From Oscillospiraceae bacterium (GTDB lineage Bacteria > Bacillota > Clostridia > Oscillospirales > Oscillospiraceae): 64,000 bases of DNA. Below are positions 43,651 to 51,856 of this stretch, piece by piece. Every line of letters begins with the position of its first letter. Position 1 is the stretch's first letter. The notes under the pieces are model-generated. The model saw only the letters and a list, made by a program, of their open reading frames with translations, had not been told where the DNA came from and did no database searches. The position numbers and the translations under genes were made by a program. The stretch covers positions 1 through 64,000 of the forward strand of contig JAFWGE010000003.1 of assembly GCA_017512485.1 (NCBI GenBank), given 5' to 3'.

Positions 43651-43854
43651 ATGCTTTACCCTCCCATGTCCTCCCTGCTTAAAAACGTTAATAACCGTTA
43701 TCTGCTGGTGAATGTCATTGCCCGCAGAGCCAGGCAGATAGCTATAGAACACGAGCGCCTCGGGGACACCCCCGAAGAGAAGCCTATCGCCCAGGCCATA
43801 GAGGAGGTCTCCAAAGGGGAACTCTCGGCAAGGGTAAAGGACGAGTACAAGTAA
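43651..43854 (+). CDS. rpoZ: RNA polymerase omega subunit
   Basis: Product of 67 residues, start ATG 43651 after AAAGGAGA. The omega pattern NRYLLVNVIARRARQIAIEHE and the later PIAQAIEEVSKGEL identify it. It stabilises the beta' subunit during polymerase assembly. It is placed between gmk and priA, with priA starting two bases after its stop. Confidence 0.94.
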   Translation: MLYPPMSSLLKNVNNRYLLVNVIARRARQIAIEHERLGDTPEEKPIAQAIEEVSKGELSARVKDEYK

Positions 43855-43856
43855 GA

Positions 43857-46313
43857 ATGGGCGCGTTGCGCGTACAGGTGGCCGTGGACACGGCCACTGT
43901 TTCCATAGACAGGCCTTACGACTACACCGTGGCTGCACCGCTGGCGCAGAGAGTCCGCGCAGGGGCCAGAGTGCTTGTCCCCTTTGGAAGGGGCGAGCGT
44001 CTTAGGGAGGCCATGGTGCTGTCCGTCCGTGAGGATGCAGGCACTGAGGGCCTGAAAGAGGTTTATGCTCTGCTGGACGAGACCCCTGTCCTGGAAAGCG
44101 GGGAACTGAAAATGGCCCTATGGCTTCGGGAGAGGTGCTTTTGTACCCTCTACGACGCGATAAGGGTCATTTTGCCACATGGAGTGTGGTACGCCCTGCG
44201 GCGTGTCTGGTCCCTCACCGCAACGCCGGAAGAGGCCTCGGCCGCTGCGGGCCGCTCAAGGCTGAAAAACAGCCTTGTAAAGCTTTTGGAAGACGCCGGA
44301 GGATCCATGCCCGAGCAGGATCTCAAGGCCACCTTGGGGGGCAGGGAATTTTCCTCTGCCGTACGGGAACTGGTGAGAGAAGGCGTCATTGCCCTGTCTA
44401 CCAGCGCCAAAAGGGCTGTGAGGGACAAAACCGTATTGACCGCTGCCCTGGCGGTTGCCCCCGAAGAAGCTGCCGCATTTGCCGAGACCATGTCAAAGAA
44501 GGCCCCGGCTCAGGCAGAAGCGGCCAGGGTAATGGCCGCGGCGGGTTCCGCCGCAGTGAGGGATCTGATCCGCTACACCGGGTCATCCTCCGGGGCGGTC
44601 AAAGCCTTGGAGAAGCGGGGCATAGTGACCCTTGAATACCGGCAAGTCTACAGGCTGCCGCCGATCCCACAGGGGTACCCTGTCCCGGAGCCGGTGCTGA
44701 ACGACATGCAGCAGGAAGCGTACCAGGGCATGCTTGACATGTTGCGTTCGGGAAAGCCCGCAGCGGCACTTCTTCAGGGAGTGACAGGCAGCGGAAAGAC
44801 TGCGATATATATCAAACTGGTCAAACGCGCGCTGGAGGAAGGGAAGACGGCCATAGTGCTGGTACCGGAGATAGCCCTCACTCCGGGGCTCCTGTCGGTG
44901 TTCGCCCGCCATTTCGGCGACGCGGTGACTGTAACACACAGCGGTCTGGGGGACGGCGAACGGTACGACCAGTGGAAGAAAATAAAATACACCGATGAGA
45001 TCAAAGTGGTGCTGGGTACCCGTTCCGCCGTGTTCGCCCCGCTCAGGAACCTAGGGCTGGTGGTAATAGACGAGGAGCAGGAGAGCACATATAAATCCGA
45101 GAACACGCCGTGTTACCATGCCAGGGACGCGGCGAAATATCGCTGTGCGGCATCGGGCGCCCTGCTTGTGTTGGGGTCCGCGACACCCAGCGTGGAGACC
45201 AGGTACCTTGCCCAGACGGGCAGATACTCACACTTTGTGCTGGCCGAGAGGTACAACAGCCGGCCTCTTCCCAGAGTCATAGTTGCCGATATGAAGGAGG
45301 AGTTGAAAGCCGGGGAGGGCGGCACCATGAGTCGAGCGCTCCGGCGGGAGTTGGAGAAGAATCTGGCGGACGGCAGACAGAGTATCCTGTTTATAAACCG
45401 CAGGGGGAACAGCACTCTGAAATCATGCGGGGAATGCGGGCACATACATTTTTGTCCCAATTGTTCCGTAGCCATGACCTACCACTCCTCTGCCAACCGC
45501 CTCATGTGCCATTATTGCGGCCACACTGAGCCTATGCTGGATATATGCCCTGAGTGCGGCGGAAGAATGAAACTGGTAGGAGCCGGAACGCAGAAAGTGG
45601 AACAGGAGTTCCGGCAGCTTTATCCGGGGGTCGAATGCCTGAGGATGGATACCGACACTGTATGGGCCAAGGGTTCCCACGACGCACTGCTGGGTAGGTT
45701 CGACAGGGAAAAGATACCCGTGCTCATCGGTACCCAGATGATCACGAAAGGCCTGAATTTTGCCAACGTCACCCTCGTGGGGGTGGTAGCGGCGGACCTG
45801 TCGCTGTACACCGAAGACTTCAGAAGCTATGAGCGCACTTTCTCCCTGATAACCCAGGTCGTGGGCAGAGCCGGGCGCGGCGAGGAGCCGGGAAGGGCGG
45901 TCATCCAGACGTTCACTCCGGGAAACGAGGTCATCCTACGGGCTGCGTCTCAGGATTACGAAGGCTTTTACGCGGACGAGATCAATATGCGGAGGGTGAG
46001 AAACCTTCCACCGTATTCGGATATAATATACGTGACAGCGTCGGGGAGGTCGCAGGAGGACGTTTTCAAAGCCTGCACCGCCTACAGGGCGCGTCTGGAA
46101 CAGTGCCTGAGTGTGGACTACACCGATGTGGAAGCACAGATCCTGGGACCGGCCCCGCTTCCGGTGCTGATGGTGAACAACATATACAGGTTCAGACTGA
46201 CCGTGCTGGTCAAAGGTACATCAAGAGTGCTTAGGCTGCTGTCGGCAATACTCAGGGAGATAAGATCCCAGCGCCCTTTTTCCCGCGTGGCGCTGTATGC
46301 CGATCTGGATTAG
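43857..46313 (+). CDS. priA: Primosomal replication-restart helicase PriA
   Basis: Product of 818 residues. An N-terminal DNA-end-binding domain (VAVDTATVSIDRPYDYTV…) is followed by a superfamily 2 helicase: GVTGSGKTAIYIKLV (Walker A), VVIDEEQESTYKSE (DEEQ), GSATPS, and the late motifs QMITKGLNFANVTLVGVVAAD and QVVGRAGRG. The zinc region has four Cys pairs (CGECGHIHFCPNC, CHYCG, CPECGG). It reloads the replisome at stalled forks. The length is slightly above typical Firmicute PriA (about 800). Confidence 0.97.
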   Translation: MGALRVQVAVDTATVSIDRPYDYTVAAPLAQRVRAGARVLVPFGRGERLREAMVLSVREDAGTEGLKEVYALLDETPVLESGELKMALWLRERCFCTLYDAIRVILPHGVWYALRRVWSLTATPEEASAAAGRSRLKNSLVKLLEDAGGSMPEQDLKATLGGREFSSAVRELVREGVIALSTSAKRAVRDKTVLTAALAVAPEEAAAFAETMSKKAPAQAEAARVMAAAGSAAVRDLIRYTGSSSGAVKALEKRGIVTLEYRQVYRLPPIPQGYPVPEPVLNDMQQEAYQGMLDMLRSGKPAAALLQGVTGSGKTAIYIKLVKRALEEGKTAIVLVPEIALTPGLLSVFARHFGDAVTVTHSGLGDGERYDQWKKIKYTDEIKVVLGTRSAVFAPLRNLGLVVIDEEQESTYKSENTPCYHARDAAKYRCAASGALLVLGSATPSVETRYLAQTGRYSHFVLAERYNSRPLPRVIVADMKEELKAGEGGTMSRALRRELEKNLADGRQSILFINRRGNSTLKSCGECGHIHFCPNCSVAMTYHSSANRLMCHYCGHTEPMLDICPECGGRMKLVGAGTQKVEQEFRQLYPGVECLRMDTDTVWAKGSHDALLGRFDREKIPVLIGTQMITKGLNFANVTLVGVVAADLSLYTEDFRSYERTFSLITQVVGRAGRGEEPGRAVIQTFTPGNEVILRAASQDYEGFYADEINMRRVRNLPPYSDIIYVTASGRSQEDVFKACTAYRARLEQCLSVDYTDVEAQILGPAPLPVLMVNNIYRFRLTVLVKGTSRVLRLLSAILREIRSQRPFSRVALYADLD

Positions 46314-46337
46314 AGGGATATCTCTGGAGGGATCATC

Positions 46338-47105
46338 GTGATTCGCTGTGTTACCGCGGAAAACATGAGGCAGAGCGACGCCTGGACTATCGCGAACCGT
46401 ACGGACGGCAGGACTCTCATGTACCGTGCCGCCCTTGGGACTTTCCTGGCGCGGCACTGGAGCGGGGAGACCGTTATTGCTGCGGGGAGCGGGAACAACG
46501 GGGGCGACGGCTACGCCCTGGCATGTATACTCACCGGAAACGGTATTAAATGCCGAGTGGTATCTCTTGGGGAGCCACGAACTGACGACGCGGGATATTT
46601 TGCAGGCCTGGCTGCGCGTATGGGGGTAGTCACGGAGCCGTGGCGGCCCGGATGTTTAAGGGACTGCGCCGAGATAGCCGACTGCCTGCTGGGGACCGGG
46701 TTTCACGGGAACGTACGCCGGGACTGCGCACAGGTCATCAGAGAGATAAACGTCTCGGGTGCTTTTGTGGTGAGCGTGGATATAAACAGCGGTATGGAGG
46801 CGGATACCGGGTTGGCCCGGACGGCAGTGCGTTCCAACCTCACGGTGGCTGTGGGTTCTGTCAAACTGGGCATGACGGCCCCGGGAGCAGGGGAGTTCAT
46901 CGGCAGACTCGTCTGCGCCGACATTGGCATAGTCTTTCAGAGGGAGGAGTATTTCATATACTCCCTCGAGGAGTGGCAGAGGGAACATGACGACAAGCCG
47001 GAAGCTTTGCTCTGCCCGCAGTATTTGGATATGAGGACGATAGACGTTTCTGATGTCCGGATGCCGCAGGGATTTGACGAACGGCCGCAAAGCGGATATT
47101 ATTGA
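46338..47105 (+). CDS. Stand-alone NAD(P)H-hydrate epimerase domain (YjeF N-terminal)
   Basis: Product of 255 residues from GTG 46338. The YjeF_N Rossmann motif is AAGSGNNGGDGYALACIL, followed by DCLLGTGFHGNVRRD and VVSVDINSGMEADTG. It epimerises damaged NAD(P)H hydrate so that a dehydratase can repair it. The usual fused ADP-dependent dehydratase (NnrD) is absent here; the final 45 residues are an unrelated tail. NnrD may be encoded elsewhere. It lies in the priA–def interval. Confidence 0.85.
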   Translation: MIRCVTAENMRQSDAWTIANRTDGRTLMYRAALGTFLARHWSGETVIAAGSGNNGGDGYALACILTGNGIKCRVVSLGEPRTDDAGYFAGLAARMGVVTEPWRPGCLRDCAEIADCLLGTGFHGNVRRDCAQVIREINVSGAFVVSVDINSGMEADTGLARTAVRSNLTVAVGSVKLGMTAPGAGEFIGRLVCADIGIVFQREEYFIYSLEEWQREHDDKPEALLCPQYLDMRTIDVSDVRMPQGFDERPQSGYY

Positions 47106-47285
47106 TGCGGCAGCCGAATACCGGTCGGAGCAGCATATGGGCAACACACGAGACCGGATTCCGTTCTGTCTGTCGGCAGAGTCGGAGCGCCGTAGTCTTG
47201 CGGTCATTTATCTGACTGAGCGGTCAATAAAGCCGATAACGATCGAAGTGACACAAATTATTACTGTATCAGAGGGCGATAAGAT

Positions 47286-47780
47286 ATGGCATTGAGAGAG
47301 ATACGCGAGCAGGGAGATCCCGTACTATCAAAGGTTTCCAGGGAAGTGACCGAGTTTAACGGCAGGCTGCACCAGCTTCTGGACGATATGCACGACACTG
47401 TCAGGGAGGCTAATGGCGCCGGATTGGCAGCCCCTCAAGTGGGGGTGCTGCGCAGGGTGGTTATAGCCATCGGGGATGACGGGCAGTTTGTTGAGCTCAT
47501 CAACCCTGTGATAAAGCTGCAGGAGGGCGAACAGGACGGTCCCGAGGGCTGTTTGAGCGTGCCCGGGGTGTATGGTATGGTCAAAAGACCCGACCATGTG
47601 ACCGTGGAGGCGGTGGACAGATACGGAAAACCCTTCACTGTGGAGGGTCACGGACTGTCCGCCAGGGCGTTTTGTCATGAGACAGAACATTTGGACGGGC
47701 ACCTTTTCACGGAGCGTGTAACAAAGATACTCACCGACGAGGAACTGGCTGCCTATTACGGCGGACAGGACAGCGAATAA
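47286..47780 (+). CDS. def: Peptide deformylase
   Basis: Product of 164 residues. The three family motifs are present: GAGLAAPQVG, EGCLSVPG and a zinc-binding HETEH in FCHETEHLDGHLF. It removes the N-formyl group from new proteins using Fe or Zn. A GAGGGCGA site precedes ATG 47286. It overlaps fmt by one base, so formylation and deformylation enzymes are co-expressed. Confidence 0.96.
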   Translation: MALREIREQGDPVLSKVSREVTEFNGRLHQLLDDMHDTVREANGAGLAAPQVGVLRRVVIAIGDDGQFVELINPVIKLQEGEQDGPEGCLSVPGVYGMVKRPDHVTVEAVDRYGKPFTVEGHGLSARAFCHETEHLDGHLFTERVTKILTDEELAAYYGGQDSE

Positions 47781-48685
47781 TGAGAGTGATATTCATGGGC
47801 ACGCCATCCTTCGCGGCCAGAAGTCTGGAGGCCCTTCTGAACAGCGGCCACACTGTGTGCGCCGTATTCACCCGCCCTGATGTGCGGGCGGGAAGGGGCA
47901 TGAAGACCAGGGCCTGCGAGACAAAGGAACTGGCAGTGGGCAGGGGGATCCCGGTGTACCAGCCCAACACCTTGAGGGATGAAGAAGCCGCGGAACTTAT
48001 CCGCTCTCTGGAACCACAGGCTATAGCCGTCGCGGCCTACGGGCTGCTGCTGCCTCAGAACGTGCTGGACATCCCGCCACTGGGGTGCGTCAATGTCCAC
48101 GGCTCGCTGCTTCCCAAGTACAGAGGCGCGGCCCCGGTACAGTGGGCGGTGCTGAACGGCGAGAAAACCACGGGTGTTACGACTATGCTGATGTCCCGGG
48201 GCCTGGACCGCGGCGACATGTTGGAGAGCGTCAGTACGGAGATAGGCCGCGAAGAGGATGCCGCCGCCCTCTACGACAGGTTGGCGGTACTGGGAGGCAG
48301 TCTGCTTGTCAGCACCTTGGATGCCCTGGAGAAGGGCGAGGCTGTCCCGCAGCCCCAGGACGAATCACTGGCTACCTGGGCGCCTCCCCTTACAAAAGAT
48401 ATGTCAGCCGTGGACTTTTCCGACACGGCGGAGAATATATGCAATAAGATACGCGGCTTGCAGCCCTGGCCGGTAGCAAGGGCAGAGCTGAACGGCAGGC
48501 CGTTCAGGGTCTATTCGGCTTGTCCGGCTGAGGGATACTCCGCAGGGCCTGGCACGGTGCTGGGGACGGACTCGAGGGGTATCCGCGTGGCATGCGGGAA
48601 CGGCGCCGTGCTGATCAGAGAACTCCAGGCCGAGGGCGGCAAACGTATGAGTGCCGCCGACTATCTGAGGGGGCACTCCCTTTGA
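47780..48685 (+). CDS. fmt: Methionyl-tRNA formyltransferase
   Basis: Product of 301 residues. The folate-binding catalytic domain has NVHGSLLPKYRGAAPVQWAVLNGEKTTGVT and the LDRGDML segment; the C-terminal tRNA-binding OB domain starts near IRGLQPWPVARAELNGRP. It formylates initiator Met-tRNA with 10-formyl-THF. The stop overlaps the TTG start of rsmB. Confidence 0.96.
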   Translation: MRVIFMGTPSFAARSLEALLNSGHTVCAVFTRPDVRAGRGMKTRACETKELAVGRGIPVYQPNTLRDEEAAELIRSLEPQAIAVAAYGLLLPQNVLDIPPLGCVNVHGSLLPKYRGAAPVQWAVLNGEKTTGVTTMLMSRGLDRGDMLESVSTEIGREEDAAALYDRLAVLGGSLLVSTLDALEKGEAVPQPQDESLATWAPPLTKDMSAVDFSDTAENICNKIRGLQPWPVARAELNGRPFRVYSACPAEGYSAGPGTVLGTDSRGIRVACGNGAVLIRELQAEGGKRMSAADYLRGHSL

Positions 48686-49998
48686 GGCGGGGACAGACCG
48701 CCAGGGGGGCAGCATTGGATATGCTGGCCAGATACAGGAGAAGCGGCGGGGAGATATCAGAGCCTGTGTTTTCCCTGGATGACCCCAGAGAAAACGCCCT
48801 TGCCAGGGCCATATACTGGGGGGTACTTCAGAATATGGCCTTGCTGGATTTCCACATCTCCTGTTATTCCACCCTGGAAGCGGGGGCTATGGACCCGGCT
48901 TTGCTGGACGTCCTCAGGACCGGGGCTTATCAGATAGAGTTTTTTGACCGTGTACCCCCCAGAGCGGCCGTCTACGAGGCGGTGGAGGAGGCCAGGAGAC
49001 GGGTCAATCGCGGGGCAGCGTCCATGGCAAACGCCGTACTGAGGAGGATAGCGGAGAACAGGGATTCCCTGCCGGAACCCGGCGGGGAGGAGGAATTGAG
49101 GCTCAGTATCAAGTACTCCCATCCGGTATGGCTGTGCCGGAAACTGCTGCGGCTGCTGGGAGACAGCTGCGAAGAGATGCTGAAAGCTGACAACTCCCCG
49201 TGTTCCCTTGCGCTGCAGGCCAACACTTTAAGGTGCGGCCGCGACGAACTGGCACGGATGATCAGTCAGGCGGGGACGGAGTGTTTCCTACATCCTTGGG
49301 AGCCGGGTACTCTGGAATTGCCTTCCGGTACTGACCCCCTGGCGCTGGAACCCTTCACACAGGGCCTGGCCTTCGTGCAGGATCCTGCAGCTCGTGCGGC
49401 GGTGAGTGCCGCGGGCATAGAGCCAGGCATGGAAGTGTTGGACGTCTGCGCCGCCCCTGGAGGCAAAACTTTCGCCGCCGCCATGGACCTGTCGGGCAGA
49501 GGCAGGGTGATGGCCATGGATATAAGTGAGAAACGCCTGTCCAGAGTGAAGGCGGGGGCCGCCAGGCTCGGGCTGGGCTGTGTTACGGTCCGTGCCGCCG
49601 ACGCCAGAAAGTTCGATGAGGACTTGGAGGGCACCGCCGATGCCGTTCTGGCGGACGTGCCCTGTTCGGGGCTCGGTACCATTCGAAAGAAGCCGGACAT
49701 ACGGTACAAGGATCCTGCCCGCCTACAGACTCTGCCCGGCATACAGCTGGATATACTCAAAAACGTCAGCAGGTACGTGAAGCCAGGGGGCGTGCTGCTC
49801 TACAGCACGTGCACGGTGCTGCCGGAGGAGAACAGCGGAGTCACCGAGGCTTTTACGGAATGGAGCGGGAGATTTGAGCCGGAAGACTTTACTTTGGGTG
49901 CGGGCGCGGTGGTTTCAAAAAACGGGGAGACAACGCTGTGGCCCCATGTCAACAGATGTGACGGCTTCTATATAAAAAAGCTGAGGAGAACAAAGTGA
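48682..49998 (+). CDS. rsmB: 16S rRNA m5C967 methyltransferase RsmB; TTG start
   Basis: Product of 438 residues from TTG 48682, four bases overlapping the fmt stop, with GAGGGGG ten bases upstream. The N-terminal NusB-like domain (ARGAALDMLARYRRSGG …) is followed by the Rossmann methyltransferase with VCAAPGGKTFAAAM, MDISEKRLSRVKAGAARLG, and the catalytic motifs ADVPCSGLGTIRKKPDIRY and YSTCTVLPEENSG; the two cysteines there are used in catalysis. It modifies C967 in 16S rRNA. A start further upstream lies within fmt and is not favoured. Confidence 0.92.
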   Translation: MRRGQTARGAALDMLARYRRSGGEISEPVFSLDDPRENALARAIYWGVLQNMALLDFHISCYSTLEAGAMDPALLDVLRTGAYQIEFFDRVPPRAAVYEAVEEARRRVNRGAASMANAVLRRIAENRDSLPEPGGEEELRLSIKYSHPVWLCRKLLRLLGDSCEEMLKADNSPCSLALQANTLRCGRDELARMISQAGTECFLHPWEPGTLELPSGTDPLALEPFTQGLAFVQDPAARAAVSAAGIEPGMEVLDVCAAPGGKTFAAAMDLSGRGRVMAMDISEKRLSRVKAGAARLGLGCVTVRAADARKFDEDLEGTADAVLADVPCSGLGTIRKKPDIRYKDPARLQTLPGIQLDILKNVSRYVKPGGVLLYSTCTVLPEENSGVTEAFTEWSGRFEPEDFTLGAGAVVSKNGETTLWPHVNRCDGFYIKKLRRTK

Positions 49999-51035
49999 GG
50001 GGTACTTCAGAACGTCTGAACCTCCGCTCCATGGAGCCGGAGGAACTCATGGGGCTCATGAAAGAGCTGGGTCAGCCCGGCTTTCGGGCGGGACAGCTTT
50101 TCAGTTGGCTGGCCAAGGGAACGGAGTGGACGGGGATGAAAAATATCCCTGCGGTCCTCAAAGGCAGGCTTGAGGAGGAGTACCGTTTATACAGACCCAC
50201 TGTCATTGAGAAGCAGGATTCCGCAGACGGTACGGTGAAGCTGCTGTGGAAACTCTGGGACGGTCAGAGCGTGGAGTCGATGCTTATGGAATACGGCTAC
50301 GGCTGCACCGCCTGCGTTTCCACACAGGTGGGGTGCGCCATGGGGTGCGCTTTCTGCGCGTCCACAAAAGGCGGGTTCGTGCGGGACCTGGACGCCGGGG
50401 AAATATTGGAGCAGGTGATATTTACCGGGTTGGAAACCGGGAAGACAGTCTCCAGGGTGGTGCTCATGGGCATAGGAGAGCCCATGGCAAATTTTGACGA
50501 GGTCATGCGGTTCCTGCGCCTGATCAACGCTCCGGGAGGCGTAGGCCTGGGGATGAGGAAGATATCCCTGTCCACCTGCGGACTCGTGGATGGAATTGAC
50601 AAACTGGCGATGCTTAATGTACAATTAACTCTGTCGGTATCGCTGCACAGCGCAGTCCAGGAGGTGCGTCGGGACCTTATGCCCGCGGCCCGCGCAGTCA
50701 GCCTTGAACGGCTGCAGCGTTCCTGTCGGGAGTATTTTGAAAAGACTGGCAGGCGCATATCTTATGAGTATGCCATGATAGACAGGGTTAACGACTCCGA
50801 CTCCGACGCCCGCGCTCTGGCTTCGTGGGTCAGGGGGGCGGGGGGAGGACATGTGAACCTTATCCGCCTCAACCGTATAAGCGAGAGTTCACTGCAGCCC
50901 AGCCCTGAGAGCAGGGTGAGACGCTTTGCAGACCTGCTGCAGAGCCTGGGCGTTGCAGTTACCGTGCGCAGGAGGCTGGGTACCGACATAGACGCGGCTT
51001 GCGGCCAGCTCAGACGCAAAACAGACGGATTTTAA
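49995..51035 (+). CDS. rlmN: 23S rRNA A2503 methyltransferase, radical SAM
   Basis: Product of 346 residues from GTG 49995 (GTGA overlap with rsmB). The radical SAM cluster motif is CAMGCAFCASTKGGF (CxxxCxxC). Other marks are MGIGEPMANFDEVM, TCGLVDGIDKLA and the C-terminal YEYAMIDRVNDSDSDARALA and HVNLIRLNRISES. It methylates C2 of A2503 in 23S rRNA and A37 of some tRNAs. The neighbours are other rRNA-modifying and translation genes. Confidence 0.95.
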   Translation: MRGTSERLNLRSMEPEELMGLMKELGQPGFRAGQLFSWLAKGTEWTGMKNIPAVLKGRLEEEYRLYRPTVIEKQDSADGTVKLLWKLWDGQSVESMLMEYGYGCTACVSTQVGCAMGCAFCASTKGGFVRDLDAGEILEQVIFTGLETGKTVSRVVLMGIGEPMANFDEVMRFLRLINAPGGVGLGMRKISLSTCGLVDGIDKLAMLNVQLTLSVSLHSAVQEVRRDLMPAARAVSLERLQRSCREYFEKTGRRISYEYAMIDRVNDSDSDARALASWVRGAGGGHVNLIRLNRISESSLQPSPESRVRRFADLLQSLGVAVTVRRRLGTDIDAACGQLRRKTDGF

Positions 51036-51064
51036 CAGCCGCGGCCGGAGGGAGGCAGACACCG

Positions 51065-51799
51065 TTGAGAGCGTGGGGCCTTACGGATAAGGGAGCGGTA
51101 CGCTCCCAGAACCAGGACGCATACTCTATAGACATCATCAGGCAGAACGAACAGGCGGTCTGTGTGGTGTGCGATGGTATGGGCGGAGCCAGGGCGGGGG
51201 ACGTGGCCAGCGAACTGGCTGTCAGGGAGTTTACGGATTGCCTGAAGAACGGCCTCCGGCAGGATATGGATTCCGCGGCTGTGGCGTCCCTGATGAGGGA
51301 GGCTATAGACCGGGCTAACAGCGAGGTGTTCCGCTGCTCATTGGACAACAGCGAATATTTCGGGATGGGCACCACTCTGGTGGCAACCGTGATAACCGGC
51401 AGCAGTGCCGTGGTGGCCAATGTGGGCGACAGCCGGGCCTACCTGATAACACCCCAGGGGGCGAAGAGGATAACCAGGGACCATTCCGTGGTGGAAGACA
51501 TGATCCAACGGGGTGAGATAACCAGAGACCAGGCAAGGTTCCATCCGGTAAAAAACTATATAACAAGGGCTATCGGCACCGAGGACAGGGTAATATGCGA
51601 CGTGTTCAAGGTGGAGATGCTCCAGGGGGACTATCTGTTGCTCTGCACTGACGGCTTGAGCAACGTGGTCTCCGACCCGGAGATGCTTTTTGAGGTCATA
51701 TACTGCGGAGAGCCGGACGACTGCTGTGAAAGGCTGATGTCCATCGCCTCGGCCAGAGGAGCCCCGGACAACGTCACCGTGGTACTTTTCCAGAGGTGA
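51065..51799 (+). CDS. stp: PP2C-type Ser/Thr phosphatase Stp; TTG start
   Basis: Product of 244 residues from TTG 51065, nine bases after GGAGGGAGG. All PP2C metal motifs are seen: RSQNQDAY, VVCDGMGGARAGDVAS, VGDSRAYL, TRDHSVVEDMIQRGEIT, LLCTDGLSNVV and GAPDNVTVVLF. It removes phosphates added by the kinase encoded next (PrkC-type), a conserved pair in Firmicutes. Confidence 0.94.
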   Translation: MRAWGLTDKGAVRSQNQDAYSIDIIRQNEQAVCVVCDGMGGARAGDVASELAVREFTDCLKNGLRQDMDSAAVASLMREAIDRANSEVFRCSLDNSEYFGMGTTLVATVITGSSAVVANVGDSRAYLITPQGAKRITRDHSVVEDMIQRGEITRDQARFHPVKNYITRAIGTEDRVICDVFKVEMLQGDYLLLCTDGLSNVVSDPEMLFEVIYCGEPDDCCERLMSIASARGAPDNVTVVLFQR

Positions 51800-51856
51800 C
51801 GACTGTTCAGCACTCCGGTAGACGGAGTACAGACCGTTTGTTGAGGTTTGGTTGAA

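Noticed and set aside
43009..43938. 309-residue open frame on the minus strand over gmk and rpoZ
   Set aside because: It covers three well-identified genes on the other strand, with no initiation signal.
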